The translations under genes were made by a program, and so were the position numbers. Shown here in pieces: positions 30,087-37,835 of a stretch of DNA of 37,835 nucleotides. Location: positions 1-37,835 of the forward strand of contig JAJDTX010000077.1 of NCBI GenBank assembly GCA_022826925.1, given 5' to 3'. Under the pieces are notes generated by a model, which saw only the letters and a list, made by a program, of their open reading frames with translations, did not search any database and was not told the origin of the DNA. The stretch comes from Bryobacterales bacterium. Lineage in GTDB: Bacteria > Acidobacteriota > Terriglobia > Bryobacterales > UBA6623. How positions within the stretch are numbered: position 1 is the stretch's first letter; every line of letters starts with the position of its first letter.

Positions 30087-32489
30087 CTACCAAAACAGGC
30101 GCAGCCGCACGCTGGCAGCAAAGGGCTGGAGCACGCGGGTACCGACGAACACCGACTGGAAGCTGTACAGAGCCTCTCGATTCGTCAGGTTCGACACGTG
30201 GAACGCAACTTCCCACACTCGCCGGTCAGCGCGATAGTGCTCGTAGCCGAGCGAAGCGTCGATGATCGTGCGCGGCCGGATCCGCGGTGGATCGCCCGCC
30301 AGGTCGACATGCGGCAGCAGGTCGAAATAGTCAGGATCGGATGCGACCTGCCGGGGGTCGGAGGGATTGGCCACCAAGCCGCTGTCATAGCGCAGCTGCC
30401 AGCTCGTCCACCAGTGCTTCGCCGGGCGGTAGATCACGTTTCCGCTCATGCCCAAGGCCTGGTCATGGTCGATCACGAAGGGGCCCTCAGACAGTGCGTC
30501 CAAGCTCGATCTGGCCAAGAACAGCCCTCCGGTGAACGGCGGAGTCACGATCGCTCGGAAGTGAGTCAGGCTCACGGAGCCCGAAACGCCCCGCCTCTCA
30601 GGCAGGACGATGCGCGCATCGACGCCATTCACCCGCGAAAACGCCAGAGAGGTGGGAAAGACGATTCCGGTGTCGAGGAAGTTGTCGTTGTCCTGGGGGT
30701 TCGTCGAATTCTTGTGGTAGTAGGCGGCGTCGACCGACACGACGCCCCCGATGCTCTGCTGCAGCCCGGCCTCGTACACGTTCTGGTACTGCGGCTGGAT
30801 CGGAATCGATCCGCCGTTCAGGGACCTGCGCACGGCCGGGGGCGCGAGCAGGGCGGCTTGCTGCGAGTTCGCCAAGAGCAGGTTCTCATTGGGCGGCGTC
30901 TGGAAGTTGCGGTTGTAGGAAGCCCGCAGCACTGTGCCGGTGGAATCGATGTGGTAGGCCAGGCCGACCCGCGGTTGGAGCTCGCTGTCAACCACGAGCA
31001 TGGAATAGCGATCCAGCCTTAGGCCAAGGTCGAGCACGAGGTTGCGCCAGCGCACGCGGTCGCGCACGAACGCGGTCAGCAGCTGGCCCGAAGCGCTTTG
31101 CCGGAAGCGGAAGCGCGCCCCCCCGCGGGTCAGGTCGAATGGCAGCAAGTTCGGGTTGAACTCATCAGACTGGGGCACGTTCGCGAGCGGGTCAGTCAGC
31201 CCGAAGACGAAATCCTCCGACACCGGAAAATACTGGCCGTCAAGCCCCAGAGTGAACTGATGCGAGCCGCGCCGCCAGCTAAAGCGATTGAAGCTGGCCA
31301 GCGTCGAGAGCGACCGGGCCAGTTCCGCCGTGACGGGAGTGTCGCCCGGACTCGGCGTTAGGCTGCCGGATGTCGTGCGAAACGATGTGGTGGAATCGAA
31401 CGTGGCCATCGGCGCCAGGATCCGCACGTAGCCGAGCGAGACGGCCTGATCATCCAGCAGCCGCCTCTGTCGCTGGCCATTGGCATGCTGGCTGCGCAGG
31501 TTCGCAAGTTGGAACGAAGACCGCCCGCCCATGGCCGTGATGCGGAACAGATCCCCTTTCGGGCGCTGCCAGTCCAGTCGCAGCGATCCGCGCTGGGCGT
31601 TGCCGCCGTTGTGCAGGTTGTCAAGCGACGGCGAGTCGAGAAAGCGATTGGTCTTGACGCTGGAAATCGACCCGAACCAGCCCAGCGTACCGATTGTCCC
31701 GCCGGCCTGTGCCGCCTGCGACAGCGTGTCGAATCCCCCGCCCCCCAGGTCAAGCTGCGCGAAAGTGCGGCCGCCGCCGTCGAAACCGGATCGCGTCGTC
31801 ACTCGCGCAACGCCGGAGACCTTCGCGCCATACTCGGGCGGGATGTTGCCCGTGAACAGCTCGAGGGTCTCGACCAAGTTGGGATCGATCGAGGTCGCGA
31901 ACTGCCCGGAGAACTGGTCGCTGATGGGCATTCCGTCGATCACGTAGGTCATCTGGTTGTGGGCGCCGCGCGGATGGATCGAGCCGTTGGCGTTCGCGGC
32001 GAAGCCCGGGAATCCGAGCAGCACCGACTCCAAGCCCCTGGTGGCGCTGCCGATCGGCAGCTTCTCGATGATCAGCCGGCTGAGTTGGGCCTGCGTCCCG
32101 CTGGCCTCCGGGTCCAGCAGCGTGACGCTCGCGTTGGCACCAACGGACACAGACTCCAATCGGGTCAACAACTCCAGCTGGAGATCAACGCTCACCGGCA
32201 GGTTGGAGCGGAGTTCGACACGGCGGCTTGCCAGCCGGAATCCCAGCTGGGTGGCCCGCAGCTCATAAGCTTGGAACGGGACGTTGGTGAAGCGAAACCC
32301 GCCCCGGTCGTCAGCGGTGACCTCGCGTTCGAAGCCGGACACGGGATGGCTCAGCAATACGGTGGCTCCGGCTACCGCGGCACCGGAGGGGTCGACGACC
32401 GTACCATTCAGCGTCGCGGCTGCCTGATTGGCGCTCGCAGGGGCCGCCGAGAGGAGAATTAGCATCAGCAAGATTTCAATCACTGTCAT
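30087..32489 (-). CDS. Oar-like TonB-dependent receptor, metal-box regulated
   Basis: An 800-residue outer-membrane protein. A signal peptide (about 1-20, EILLMLILLSAAPASA) leads into a carboxypeptidase-regulatory-like Ig domain (about 24-105, LNGTVVDPSGAAVAGATV), a plug domain (HNQMTYVIDGMPISDQFSG, VETLELFTGNIPPEYGAKV) and a beta barrel. It ends in an aromatic residue (VRLRLFW), as needed for BAM insertion. The ligand is unknown. A DtxR/IdeR-like inverted repeat lies 13-29 bases upstream of the start, so the cargo may be iron- or manganese-related, for example a siderophore. No strong Shine-Dalgarno is seen. Divergent from the larger receptor at 32957. At 800 residues it is shorter than typical ~1,100-residue Oar proteins. 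Confidence 0.88.
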   Translation of the reverse strand: MTVIEILLMLILLSAAPASANQAAATLNGTVVDPSGAAVAGATVLLSHPVSGFEREVTADDRGGFRFTNVPFQAYELRATQLGFRLASRRVELRSNLPVSVDLQLELLTRLESVSVGANASVTLLDPEASGTQAQLSRLIIEKLPIGSATRGLESVLLGFPGFAANANGSIHPRGAHNQMTYVIDGMPISDQFSGQFATSIDPNLVETLELFTGNIPPEYGAKVSGVARVTTRSGFDGGGRTFAQLDLGGGGFDTLSQAAQAGGTIGTLGWFGSISSVKTNRFLDSPSLDNLHNGGNAQRGSLRLDWQRPKGDLFRITAMGGRSSFQLANLRSQHANGQRQRRLLDDQAVSLGYVRILAPMATFDSTTSFRTTSGSLTPSPGDTPVTAELARSLSTLASFNRFSWRRGSHQFTLGLDGQYFPVSEDFVFGLTDPLANVPQSDEFNPNLLPFDLTRGGARFRFRQSASGQLLTAFVRDRVRWRNLVLDLGLRLDRYSMLVVDSELQPRVGLAYHIDSTGTVLRASYNRNFQTPPNENLLLANSQQAALLAPPAVRRSLNGGSIPIQPQYQNVYEAGLQQSIGGVVSVDAAYYHKNSTNPQDNDNFLDTGIVFPTSLAFSRVNGVDARIVLPERRGVSGSVSLTHFRAIVTPPFTGGLFLARSSLDALSEGPFVIDHDQALGMSGNVIYRPAKHWWTSWQLRYDSGLVANPSDPRQVASDPDYFDLLPHVDLAGDPPRIRPRTIIDASLGYEHYRADRRVWEVAFHVSNLTNREALYSFQSVFVGTRVLQPFAASVRLRLFW

Positions 32490-32502
32490 GCTGAACTTAA
32501 TT

Positions 32503-32518
32503 TTTAGGCTAACCTAAA
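32503..32518 (-). promoter_or_regulatory. DtxR/IdeR/MntR-like metal-responsive operator
   Basis: The 16-mer TTTAGGCTAACCTAAA (plus-strand reading) has perfect 6-bp arms TTTAGG/CCTAAA. It contains the 14-base stretch TTAGGCTAACCTAA, identical to the right part of the DtxR/IdeR iron-box consensus (TTAGGTTAGSCTAACCTAA); the outer five bases on the other side do not match. It overlaps the predicted -10 of the receptor gene, a typical repressor position. Confidence 0.65.
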
Positions 32519-32535
32519 TTTTGTTCTGCAGTCAA
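32506..32535 (-). promoter_or_regulatory. Predicted promoter of the minus-strand TonB-dependent receptor
   Basis: On the minus strand TTGACT (32530-32535, five of six -35 matches) is followed by 18 bases and TAGCCT (32506-32511), a weak -10. The weak -10 is embedded in the metal box. A short leader of about 10 bases would result, consistent with the absence of a clear ribosome binding site. Support is modest. Confidence 0.4.
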
Positions 32536-32956
32536 TCTGGTTCGTTCTTCAAGCGGGCAGGTTGTCGCGGCTTTCCGCCCAGTCGCGGGCAGTTGCGCCG
32601 AGCGCCGCGATGCACCCGCGGCTTCGGTTCCGGCGCCAGGCAGCGCCGGTTCGCAAGCCTGCGCACGCCAAGCAGCGCCGATGCTCGCGAGATGCCTGGG
32701 ACGAGTCTTGCTTGCGCGTTGAAAACACGCCCGCCATCCAGCCCAGCGAAGGCGCCCCTTGCCCATGACCGCAGGCCGAATCCCGGTCCGTCTCGCGATG
32801 ATGCCGGGCTCGGACCTCTTCGATCTCTCTTGCACAAGCAACTCATGCGCATTCGGGAGCGGAAACGGTGGTACTGTATTGGCACGCAGCTTGGGCGGGC
32901 CGCTCGGTTTCGAGTGCGCGCTCAGCCGCGAGAGTTGAGGAATGGGAGGACTTAGT

Positions 32957-35900
32957 ATGCATCGGAACATCTGGCTAGCGGGAGCGCTGCTGTTGCTGGG
33001 CGCTGCCGTCGGACTGGCGCAAACCAACGCCACGCTGACCGGAACTGTCAGCGACGGGACCGGCGCGGTGATTCCCGCCGCCGAGATCGTGATCATGAAC
33101 ATGGAAACCGGCGAGTCGTACACGACAACGACGAACGAGACGGGCAGCTACACGATCCCGTTCATCAAGCCCGGCACGTTCGAGCTGATCGTCACCACGG
33201 CCGGCTTCAAGCAGTACACGCGAGAGGGCATCCGCCTCGACACCGCTTCGGCGGTCAGGGCTGACGCTGTGATGGAACTCGGCGAAGTCACCGAATCGGT
33301 CACCGTGGAGGCTGACGTGCCGTTGCTCAAGACCGAGAACTCCTCGGTTGGCGGCGTGATCCAGAACCGGTCCATCGCGAACATGCCGTTGCTCGGGCGG
33401 CGGGCGGCCCAGCTAGTCCGCCTCAGCGGCTTTGTCGTCCAACGCGGCAACGGCTCGCAGTTCCAGATCGCCGGCGGACGAAGCAACAACGCCATGTGGA
33501 CCCTGGACGGCGGCTCGACGCAGAACATCCTCTTGGGCGTGGCCTCGCTGAACTACGACCCGCCGATCGAGGCGCTGGAAGAGATGAATGTCGAGGTCTC
33601 GAACTACAAGGCCGAGATGGGGCGCTCCGGAGGCGGCTTCATCCAGATGACGACCAAGTCCGGGACCAACAGCCTTCACGGAGCGCTCTACGAGTTCGTT
33701 CGCAACGACGCGATGGACTCTCGACACTTCTTCTCGGGCGCGAACAAGCAACTCCTCCGCCGAAACCAGTACGGCTGGGCCCTCGGCGGGCCGATCGCCA
33801 AGGACAGGAGCTTCTTCTTCGCCAGCCAGGAATACACGAACATACGGACGGCGGCTCCCCGGATCGAGAACATCCCCAACCCTGCCGAGACGCGAGGCGA
33901 CTTCTCCGGCTTGGGCACGATCATCCGCAATCCGGTGACCATGGAGCCGGTTCCGAACAATATCATCCCTGCAGCCGACTTGGACCCGGTCGGGGCAGCC
34001 GTTGCGAAGTTCTGGCCGACGCCGAACGTGGAGGGAAGGCCGTCGCGCAGCCGGAACTTCCAGAACAACGGCCGCAACCTGAATGACAACAACACGCTGT
34101 CTCTCCGTGTCGACCACACCGTGAACGAGCGACACCGCTTGTACGGTCGATACGTTCACACCATCGGCAACAGAGAGGACTTCAAGGAATTCTGGCCACA
34201 ACCGGTCCACACTGCCCAGCGAATCATCCAATACCACTACTTCAACTGGTCGGTGACGACGATCTCGAATCTCACCAACAAACTCGTCACTGAGAACCGC
34301 TTCACGTGGAACAAGCGGAAATGGCACCCTACTATCGCTGCCAAGGGCCTGGGCCTATCCCAACAGATCGGCTTCACGGGCAACAACCCGGAATTCTTCC
34401 CCGGATTCGGCCTAGCCGGGGGAATCCAGCGCATCGGGCGCGGCGGCGGCCAGGAGCGCCGACAATTCCCGATCCGCGACAACCACATCGTTTCCAACTG
34501 GACCTACGTGAGCGGCAAGCACACGCTGAAGTGGGGCGGGGAGTTCCGCTGGTCGATCAACGACGACGTGTTCCTGTCCCAAGCCGGGGGTTCGATGAAC
34601 TTCAATCAAAACGCGACCGGCGACTCGGTCGCGGCCCTGCTCTATGGCTGGGTGGCGGGCGGCAGCAGACAGGAGACATTCCTGATCCGCAGCCGGGCGA
34701 ACGCGATGGGCTTGTACGTACAAGACGACTGGAAGGTCACCTCCAAGCTAGCCTTCAACCTCGGCTTGCGCTGGGATTTCGACACGCCGCGGTGGGAGGC
34801 TATCGACAACCGCCAGAATTCGTTCGACGCAGCGGGCCACAACCCTGCCTGCGACTGCCCGGGAGTGATCACTTGGTCCGGGCGCGATGCGCGCAATGGC
34901 AGCAGGTACGCCCACAACTTTGTCTACGGCAACATTGGACCGCGCGTGGGATTTTCGTATCGTGCCACCGACGACTGGGTGATCCGGGCGGGCGCGTCGA
35001 TCGTCTACATCGGGCAGTATGACCAAGCGACCCCCGTCGTCACGAATGCCGGGTTCTCGATCCAAGGCACCTTTGGCACGCTGCGCCCGACCGACGCGGC
35101 GTTCCTGCTGCGCAACGGCCTGCCCCCGGTAGTCGAGCCGACGGAGGCCGACCTGGTGCCGGGCTTCGGCGCAGTGCCGATTGGCGACCGTCCAAGATTC
35201 TCGCCGCAGTTCTTCGAGCCCGAAAATCGGCCGAACCCGTACCTGTTGACCTACAACTTCAACATCCAGCGCCTCCTGCCCGGCGACATGCTGTTCGAGG
35301 TCGGATACCTGTCCACTATCGGCAAGAAGCTGACCATCCCTGGCTCTGCGACGCAGAACCAGGTCCACCCGTCGCAGATCGGCCTCGTTGACAGCCAAGG
35401 CATCGCGCCGCAGGTGCTGCGCCCGTTCCCGCAGTTCTCGAACGTGGTGATGATCTCGCCGACCTTCGGGGATTCGGAATACCACGGCGTGAACTTCAAA
35501 CTCGAGAAGCGCTACTCGAACGGACTCCAATTCCAGACAAACTACACCTGGGCCAAGGCGATGGACAACGTCGAGGGCCGTAACGAGTTGGGCGGCGAAG
35601 ATGGCCGCGTCCCGTTCGCGGACCAATACAACCGGAGGATTGCGTGGTCGGTGGGCGGAAGCCATATCGCTCACCGCGCGATCTTTAGCTTGGTCTACGA
35701 ACTCCCATTGGGCCAAGGGCGCGCAGTGGCGTTCAGCAGCGGCGTGCTCAACCAAGTCCTCGGCGGCTGGTCGGTCGGTACTATCGTGGAAGCGCGCACC
35801 GGCCCCCCGTTCTCGGCGTACTGGGGCAACGCCAGCCAGGTTTACCCGACAGCTGCACGCGTCCGTGCTGATGTGAGCGGAGACTACCAGCGCAACGGCG

Positions 35901-36226
35901 GTTGGCGGGACAACGTCCGCGGCGAGAAGTTCTTTAACACGTCAGTCTTCCATCGCCCGGCGCGGTTCACTTTCGGCAACCTCGGCCGGAATGCGTTCAT
36001 CGCTCCCGGAGCGTTGCGCGCCGACCTCTCATTGATCAAGAGCTTCAGCATGCCTTGGGAAGGGCACACCCTCCAGTTTCGCGGGGAGGTCATCAACCTG
36101 CCGAACCGGGCCAACTTCGGATTGCCCGTCGGCAACGTGCAGAACCGCGCGTTCGGCAACATCACCGGGCTCACGCCAGGTGCTTCCGGCCGCATCCTGC
36201 AGCTCGGCCTGCGGTACGGCTTCTAG
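32957..36226 (+). CDS. Oar-like TonB-dependent receptor (carboxypeptidase-regulatory-like domain)
   Basis: A 1,089-residue outer-membrane protein of the family abundant in Acidobacteriota. The start MHRNIWLAGALLLLGAA is chosen because GGGAGG lies 7 bases upstream; an in-frame GTG/ATG 15 bases earlier is unlikely. A signal peptide ends near GLAQ. An Ig-like CarboxypepD_reg domain follows (about 25-110, LTGTVSDGTGAVIPAAEIVI), then a plug (IAGGRSNNAMWTLDGG, EMGRSGGGFIQMTTKSGTN) and a long barrel ending LQLGLRYGF, the aromatic BAM signal. Substrates of this family are mostly unknown; roles in polysaccharide or peptide uptake and adhesion have been proposed. It is monocistronic, with an intrinsic terminator 22 bases after the stop. 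Confidence 0.92.
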   Translation: MHRNIWLAGALLLLGAAVGLAQTNATLTGTVSDGTGAVIPAAEIVIMNMETGESYTTTTNETGSYTIPFIKPGTFELIVTTAGFKQYTREGIRLDTASAVRADAVMELGEVTESVTVEADVPLLKTENSSVGGVIQNRSIANMPLLGRRAAQLVRLSGFVVQRGNGSQFQIAGGRSNNAMWTLDGGSTQNILLGVASLNYDPPIEALEEMNVEVSNYKAEMGRSGGGFIQMTTKSGTNSLHGALYEFVRNDAMDSRHFFSGANKQLLRRNQYGWALGGPIAKDRSFFFASQEYTNIRTAAPRIENIPNPAETRGDFSGLGTIIRNPVTMEPVPNNIIPAADLDPVGAAVAKFWPTPNVEGRPSRSRNFQNNGRNLNDNNTLSLRVDHTVNERHRLYGRYVHTIGNREDFKEFWPQPVHTAQRIIQYHYFNWSVTTISNLTNKLVTENRFTWNKRKWHPTIAAKGLGLSQQIGFTGNNPEFFPGFGLAGGIQRIGRGGGQERRQFPIRDNHIVSNWTYVSGKHTLKWGGEFRWSINDDVFLSQAGGSMNFNQNATGDSVAALLYGWVAGGSRQETFLIRSRANAMGLYVQDDWKVTSKLAFNLGLRWDFDTPRWEAIDNRQNSFDAAGHNPACDCPGVITWSGRDARNGSRYAHNFVYGNIGPRVGFSYRATDDWVIRAGASIVYIGQYDQATPVVTNAGFSIQGTFGTLRPTDAAFLLRNGLPPVVEPTEADLVPGFGAVPIGDRPRFSPQFFEPENRPNPYLLTYNFNIQRLLPGDMLFEVGYLSTIGKKLTIPGSATQNQVHPSQIGLVDSQGIAPQVLRPFPQFSNVVMISPTFGDSEYHGVNFKLEKRYSNGLQFQTNYTWAKAMDNVEGRNELGGEDGRVPFADQYNRRIAWSVGGSHIAHRAIFSLVYELPLGQGRAVAFSSGVLNQVLGGWSVGTIVEARTGPPFSAYWGNASQVYPTAARVRADVSGDYQRNGGWRDNVRGEKFFNTSVFHRPARFTFGNLGRNAFIAPGALRADLSLIKSFSMPWEGHTLQFRGEVINLPNRANFGLPVGNVQNRAFGNITGLTPGASGRILQLGLRYGF

Positions 36227-36536
36227 CCCGAGCGGCTCGGACGGCTCGGCGGGGCAGTCGCAGAGACTGCCCCGCCCTTATTTCAAACGGAATCCAAATT
36301 TGCCGGTCACGGGCCGGCTGCCTGAGCATTCGCAACTGGGCCAAGAGGCGGGGTATGGTCTCGATCGTCCAAACTGCCCTACTGCACCGGCCGGACCCCC
36401 GGCAGCGGAAACCGATCATTCGCCACGACTCTCCGAATCCGCGCCCCGCACGTGCAGGCGTCCCAGCCCAGATGACACGAATCGGCTGAGCGCTTTCTCG
36501 CCGTACAAGCGGCACCTTGGATATCATTAGCCAGCC
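36227..36536 (+). other. Intergenic region between the receptor and the serine hydrolase
   Basis: These 310 bases contain the receptor terminator at 36248-36284. From about 36290 to 36536 I see no gene or repeat. A TATCAT at about 36524-36529 could be the -10 of the hydrolase gene, but no -35 is recognisable and no Shine-Dalgarno precedes the ATG at 36537. Confidence 0.5.
36248..36284 (+). terminator. Intrinsic terminator of the plus-strand TonB-dependent receptor
   Basis: A perfect 12-bp GC-rich stem, GGCGGGGCAGTC (36248-36259) and GACTGCCCCGCC (36265-36276), encloses a GCAGA loop and is followed by CTTATTTC. This is the clearest Rho-independent terminator in the window. It implies that the serine hydrolase downstream has its own promoter. 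Confidence 0.85.
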
Positions 36537-37733
36537 ATGATCAATCTCAGGCTGTGCCGCCCGATCCTCACGCTTTGCCTAGCCGCGGCGCTGAGTGCAT
36601 TAGACCTGGCCCCGGCGCAAGTCCTCGCCCCGGCGGCCCCGGAAAGCGAAGCGGTCTCCTCCGAGCGCCTTGGACGGCTCACTTCCACGCTGCAGCAGTA
36701 TGTTGACGACCGACAACTGGCGGGTGCCGTCGCCCTGATAGCCCGACATGGTCGCGTCGTCTACCACGAAGCCATCGGCATGCGCGACATCGAGTCCAGC
36801 GACGCGATGCGAAAGGACGCCATTTTCCGCATCGCGTCCCAGACCAAGGCACTGGTCAGTGCGGCGGTGATGGTCCTGCAAGAGCAAGGCAAGTTGCTCA
36901 TCAGTGACGACCTGTCCAGGTATCTACCGGAATTCGAGGCAACGACCGTGGCCGTAAGGCAGGATGACGGCGGCTACGAGGTCGAAGCGAGCCGCCGCCC
37001 GATCACGCTGCGCGATTTGCTCACCCATACCGCGGGCATCGACTACGGCACCGGTGTGGCCGAGGATCGCTGGGCCAAGGCCGATATCCAAGGGTGGTAT
37101 TTCGCCCACCGGGACGAGACCGTGCGCGACACCGTTGCTCGGATGGCCTCGCTGCCGTTCGCCGCGCACCCCGGCGAGCGTTTCGTATACGGCTATAACA
37201 CCGACATATTGGGCGCCGTGATCGAGCGCGTCAGCGGCCAGTCCCTTGACGCTTTCTTGCGCGAGGCAATCCTCGACCCAGTGGGCATGGAAGACACGCA
37301 CTTCTACCTCCCACCCGACAAGGTGGGTCGGCTGGCAACGGTCTACTCAGCGAGCGGAGACGGTCTCAAGCGGGCGCCGGAGCCGGGGCTCGGCATAGGT
37401 CAGGGACACTATGTCAAGGGCCCGCGCGTCAGTTTTTCCGGCGGGGCGGGCCTGCTGTCCACCGCGAAGGACTACGCGCGCTTCCTGCAGATGATGCTGA
37501 ACGGGGGCAGCTTGGACGGCAGTCGCGTGTTGAGCCGCAAGAGCGTAGAGCTCATGACCGTCGACCACTTGGACGGGATCCCGTTCCGCGCCGGCCAAGG
37601 CTTCGGACTGGGATTCTCGGTCGTCACGGATCTCGGCGCACGAGGCCAACCGGGCAGCGTGGGCGAGTTCGGCTGGGGCGGAGCCTACCACTCGACCCAG
37701 GCAAATTCAATGTTTGATGCGAACGGGGGTTGA
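36537..37733 (+). CDS. Secreted serine hydrolase (beta-lactamase/PBP4* family), C-terminus replaced
   Basis: A 398-codon open frame for a family S12/class C beta-lactamase-like esterase or peptidase. A signal peptide is evident (ILTLCLAAALSALDLAPAQ). The nucleophile motif is S101-Q-T-K104, and FVYGYNTDILG (216-226) holds the catalytic tyrosine region. DLLTHTAGIDYG and GGAGLLSTAKDYARFLQMML are typical of the family. The third motif, GEFGWGGAYHST, is reached at residues 376-387, but then the homology stops. Where relatives continue with a W-V-D-P segment and some 40 more residues, this frame adds 11 unrelated residues and a TGA. The fold's last strand and helix are therefore missing, and the protein is probably non-functional unless the neighbouring insertion is removed or spliced. 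Confidence 0.85.
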   Translation: MINLRLCRPILTLCLAAALSALDLAPAQVLAPAAPESEAVSSERLGRLTSTLQQYVDDRQLAGAVALIARHGRVVYHEAIGMRDIESSDAMRKDAIFRIASQTKALVSAAVMVLQEQGKLLISDDLSRYLPEFEATTVAVRQDDGGYEVEASRRPITLRDLLTHTAGIDYGTGVAEDRWAKADIQGWYFAHRDETVRDTVARMASLPFAAHPGERFVYGYNTDILGAVIERVSGQSLDAFLREAILDPVGMEDTHFYLPPDKVGRLATVYSASGDGLKRAPEPGLGIGQGHYVKGPRVSFSGGAGLLSTAKDYARFLQMMLNGGSLDGSRVLSRKSVELMTVDHLDGIPFRAGQGFGLGFSVVTDLGARGQPGSVGEFGWGGAYHSTQANSMFDANGG

Positions 37734-37835
37734 GGCATGTCTTGGAGTGCGCGGAGCTCGGGAGATGGCGTCCGGAAGCCGAGTCGGCGGGGCGTGCGAG
37801 CATGCGACAGCACACCCAGGAGCCTTGGCGCGGTC
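37698..37835. other. Foreign or rearranged sequence interrupting the serine hydrolase
   Basis: From about 37,698 the sequence no longer encodes the hydrolase C-terminus in any frame I can read. It runs to the window edge without a recognisable protein. A GTGCG at 37747-37751 resembles the conserved 5' end of group II introns, but this is a five-base match only. An insertion sequence end or a deletion junction is equally possible. Confidence 0.4.

Larger units (their letters stand above)
32490..32956. other. Divergent intergenic region of the two TonB-dependent receptors
   Basis: Of these 467 bases, the 50 next to the minus-strand receptor hold its metal box and probable promoter (listed separately). 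Toward the plus-strand receptor, TTGGCACG-N4-TTGG at 32880-32894 resembles a sigma54 -24/-12 promoter but fails the -12 GC. GGGAGG at 32944-32949 is the ribosome binding site for that receptor. The middle, about 32550-32850, is GC-rich. I see no convincing gene, RNA or repeat in it; its short open frames look like chance. Confidence 0.6.

Noticed and set aside
32509..33123. A minus-strand ORF of 204 codons between the receptors
   Set aside because: It overlaps the receptor start at 32957, has no domain, and its Ser/Pro/Arg composition looks random.
1..37835. tRNA, rRNA or CRISPR array
   Set aside because: I found no cloverleaf with a CCA-type end, no rRNA core segment and no regularly spaced repeats of 25-40 bases; a tRNAscan-SE/Infernal run would be decisive.

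Overview
This is high-GC bacterial DNA with meso-DAP-type peptidoglycan genes and two outer-membrane TonB-dependent receptors of the Oar type (N-terminal carboxypeptidase-regulatory-like domain). It also carries a Tat-exported sulfatase and a formylglycine-generating enzyme. The combination suggests a diderm of the phylum Acidobacteriota, perhaps Bryobacterales/Solibacter-like. The taxon is an inference from protein styles only.

Layout. (1) 1-132: the inner end of an IS1595-family insertion sequence running off the left edge. (2) 334-2941, minus strand: a Tat-type sulfatase and a Tat-type NIPSNAP protein. (3) 3014-19648, minus strand: a complete, tightly packed division and cell wall (dcw) operon in the order mraZ-rsmH-ftsL-ftsI-murE-murF-mraY-murD-ftsW-murG-murC-ftsQ-ftsA-ftsZ. 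Most junctions are ATGA/GTGA overlaps, and murB and ddl are missing. It is preceded by a strong sigma70-type promoter and a 10-bp-phased array of MraZ-type boxes. (4) 20023-20787, plus strand: a sugar phosphate isomerase/epimerase-like TIM barrel, divergent from the dcw operon. (5) 20804-30026, minus strand: a long co-directional run pepP-accB-accC-ppiC-FGE-pentaheme cytochrome-dxr-rseP-ompH-hypothetical. It mixes fatty acid, isoprenoid and envelope stress/assembly functions with a sulfatase-activating enzyme and an ActA-like cytochrome. (6) 30087-36226: two divergent TonB-dependent receptor genes. The minus-strand one has a DtxR/IdeR-like metal-box sequence on its presumed promoter; the plus-strand one ends in a textbook intrinsic terminator. 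(7) 36537 to the end: a secreted serine hydrolase (beta-lactamase fold) whose C-terminus is replaced at about 37,698 by unrelated sequence that continues to the right edge, so mobile or rearranged DNA bounds the window on both sides.

How the parts fit. The dcw operon makes lipid II and the divisome under probable MraZ control. FtsA here has degenerate nucleotide-binding motifs and no recognisable membrane-targeting helix, while FtsZ ends in a short aromatic/basic tail instead of the usual conserved C-terminal peptide. This may mean the FtsZ-membrane link is organised differently. The cytoplasmic FGE, with both catalytic cysteines, can activate the CSAAR-type sulfatase before its Tat export. 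No tRNA, rRNA or CRISPR array was seen.
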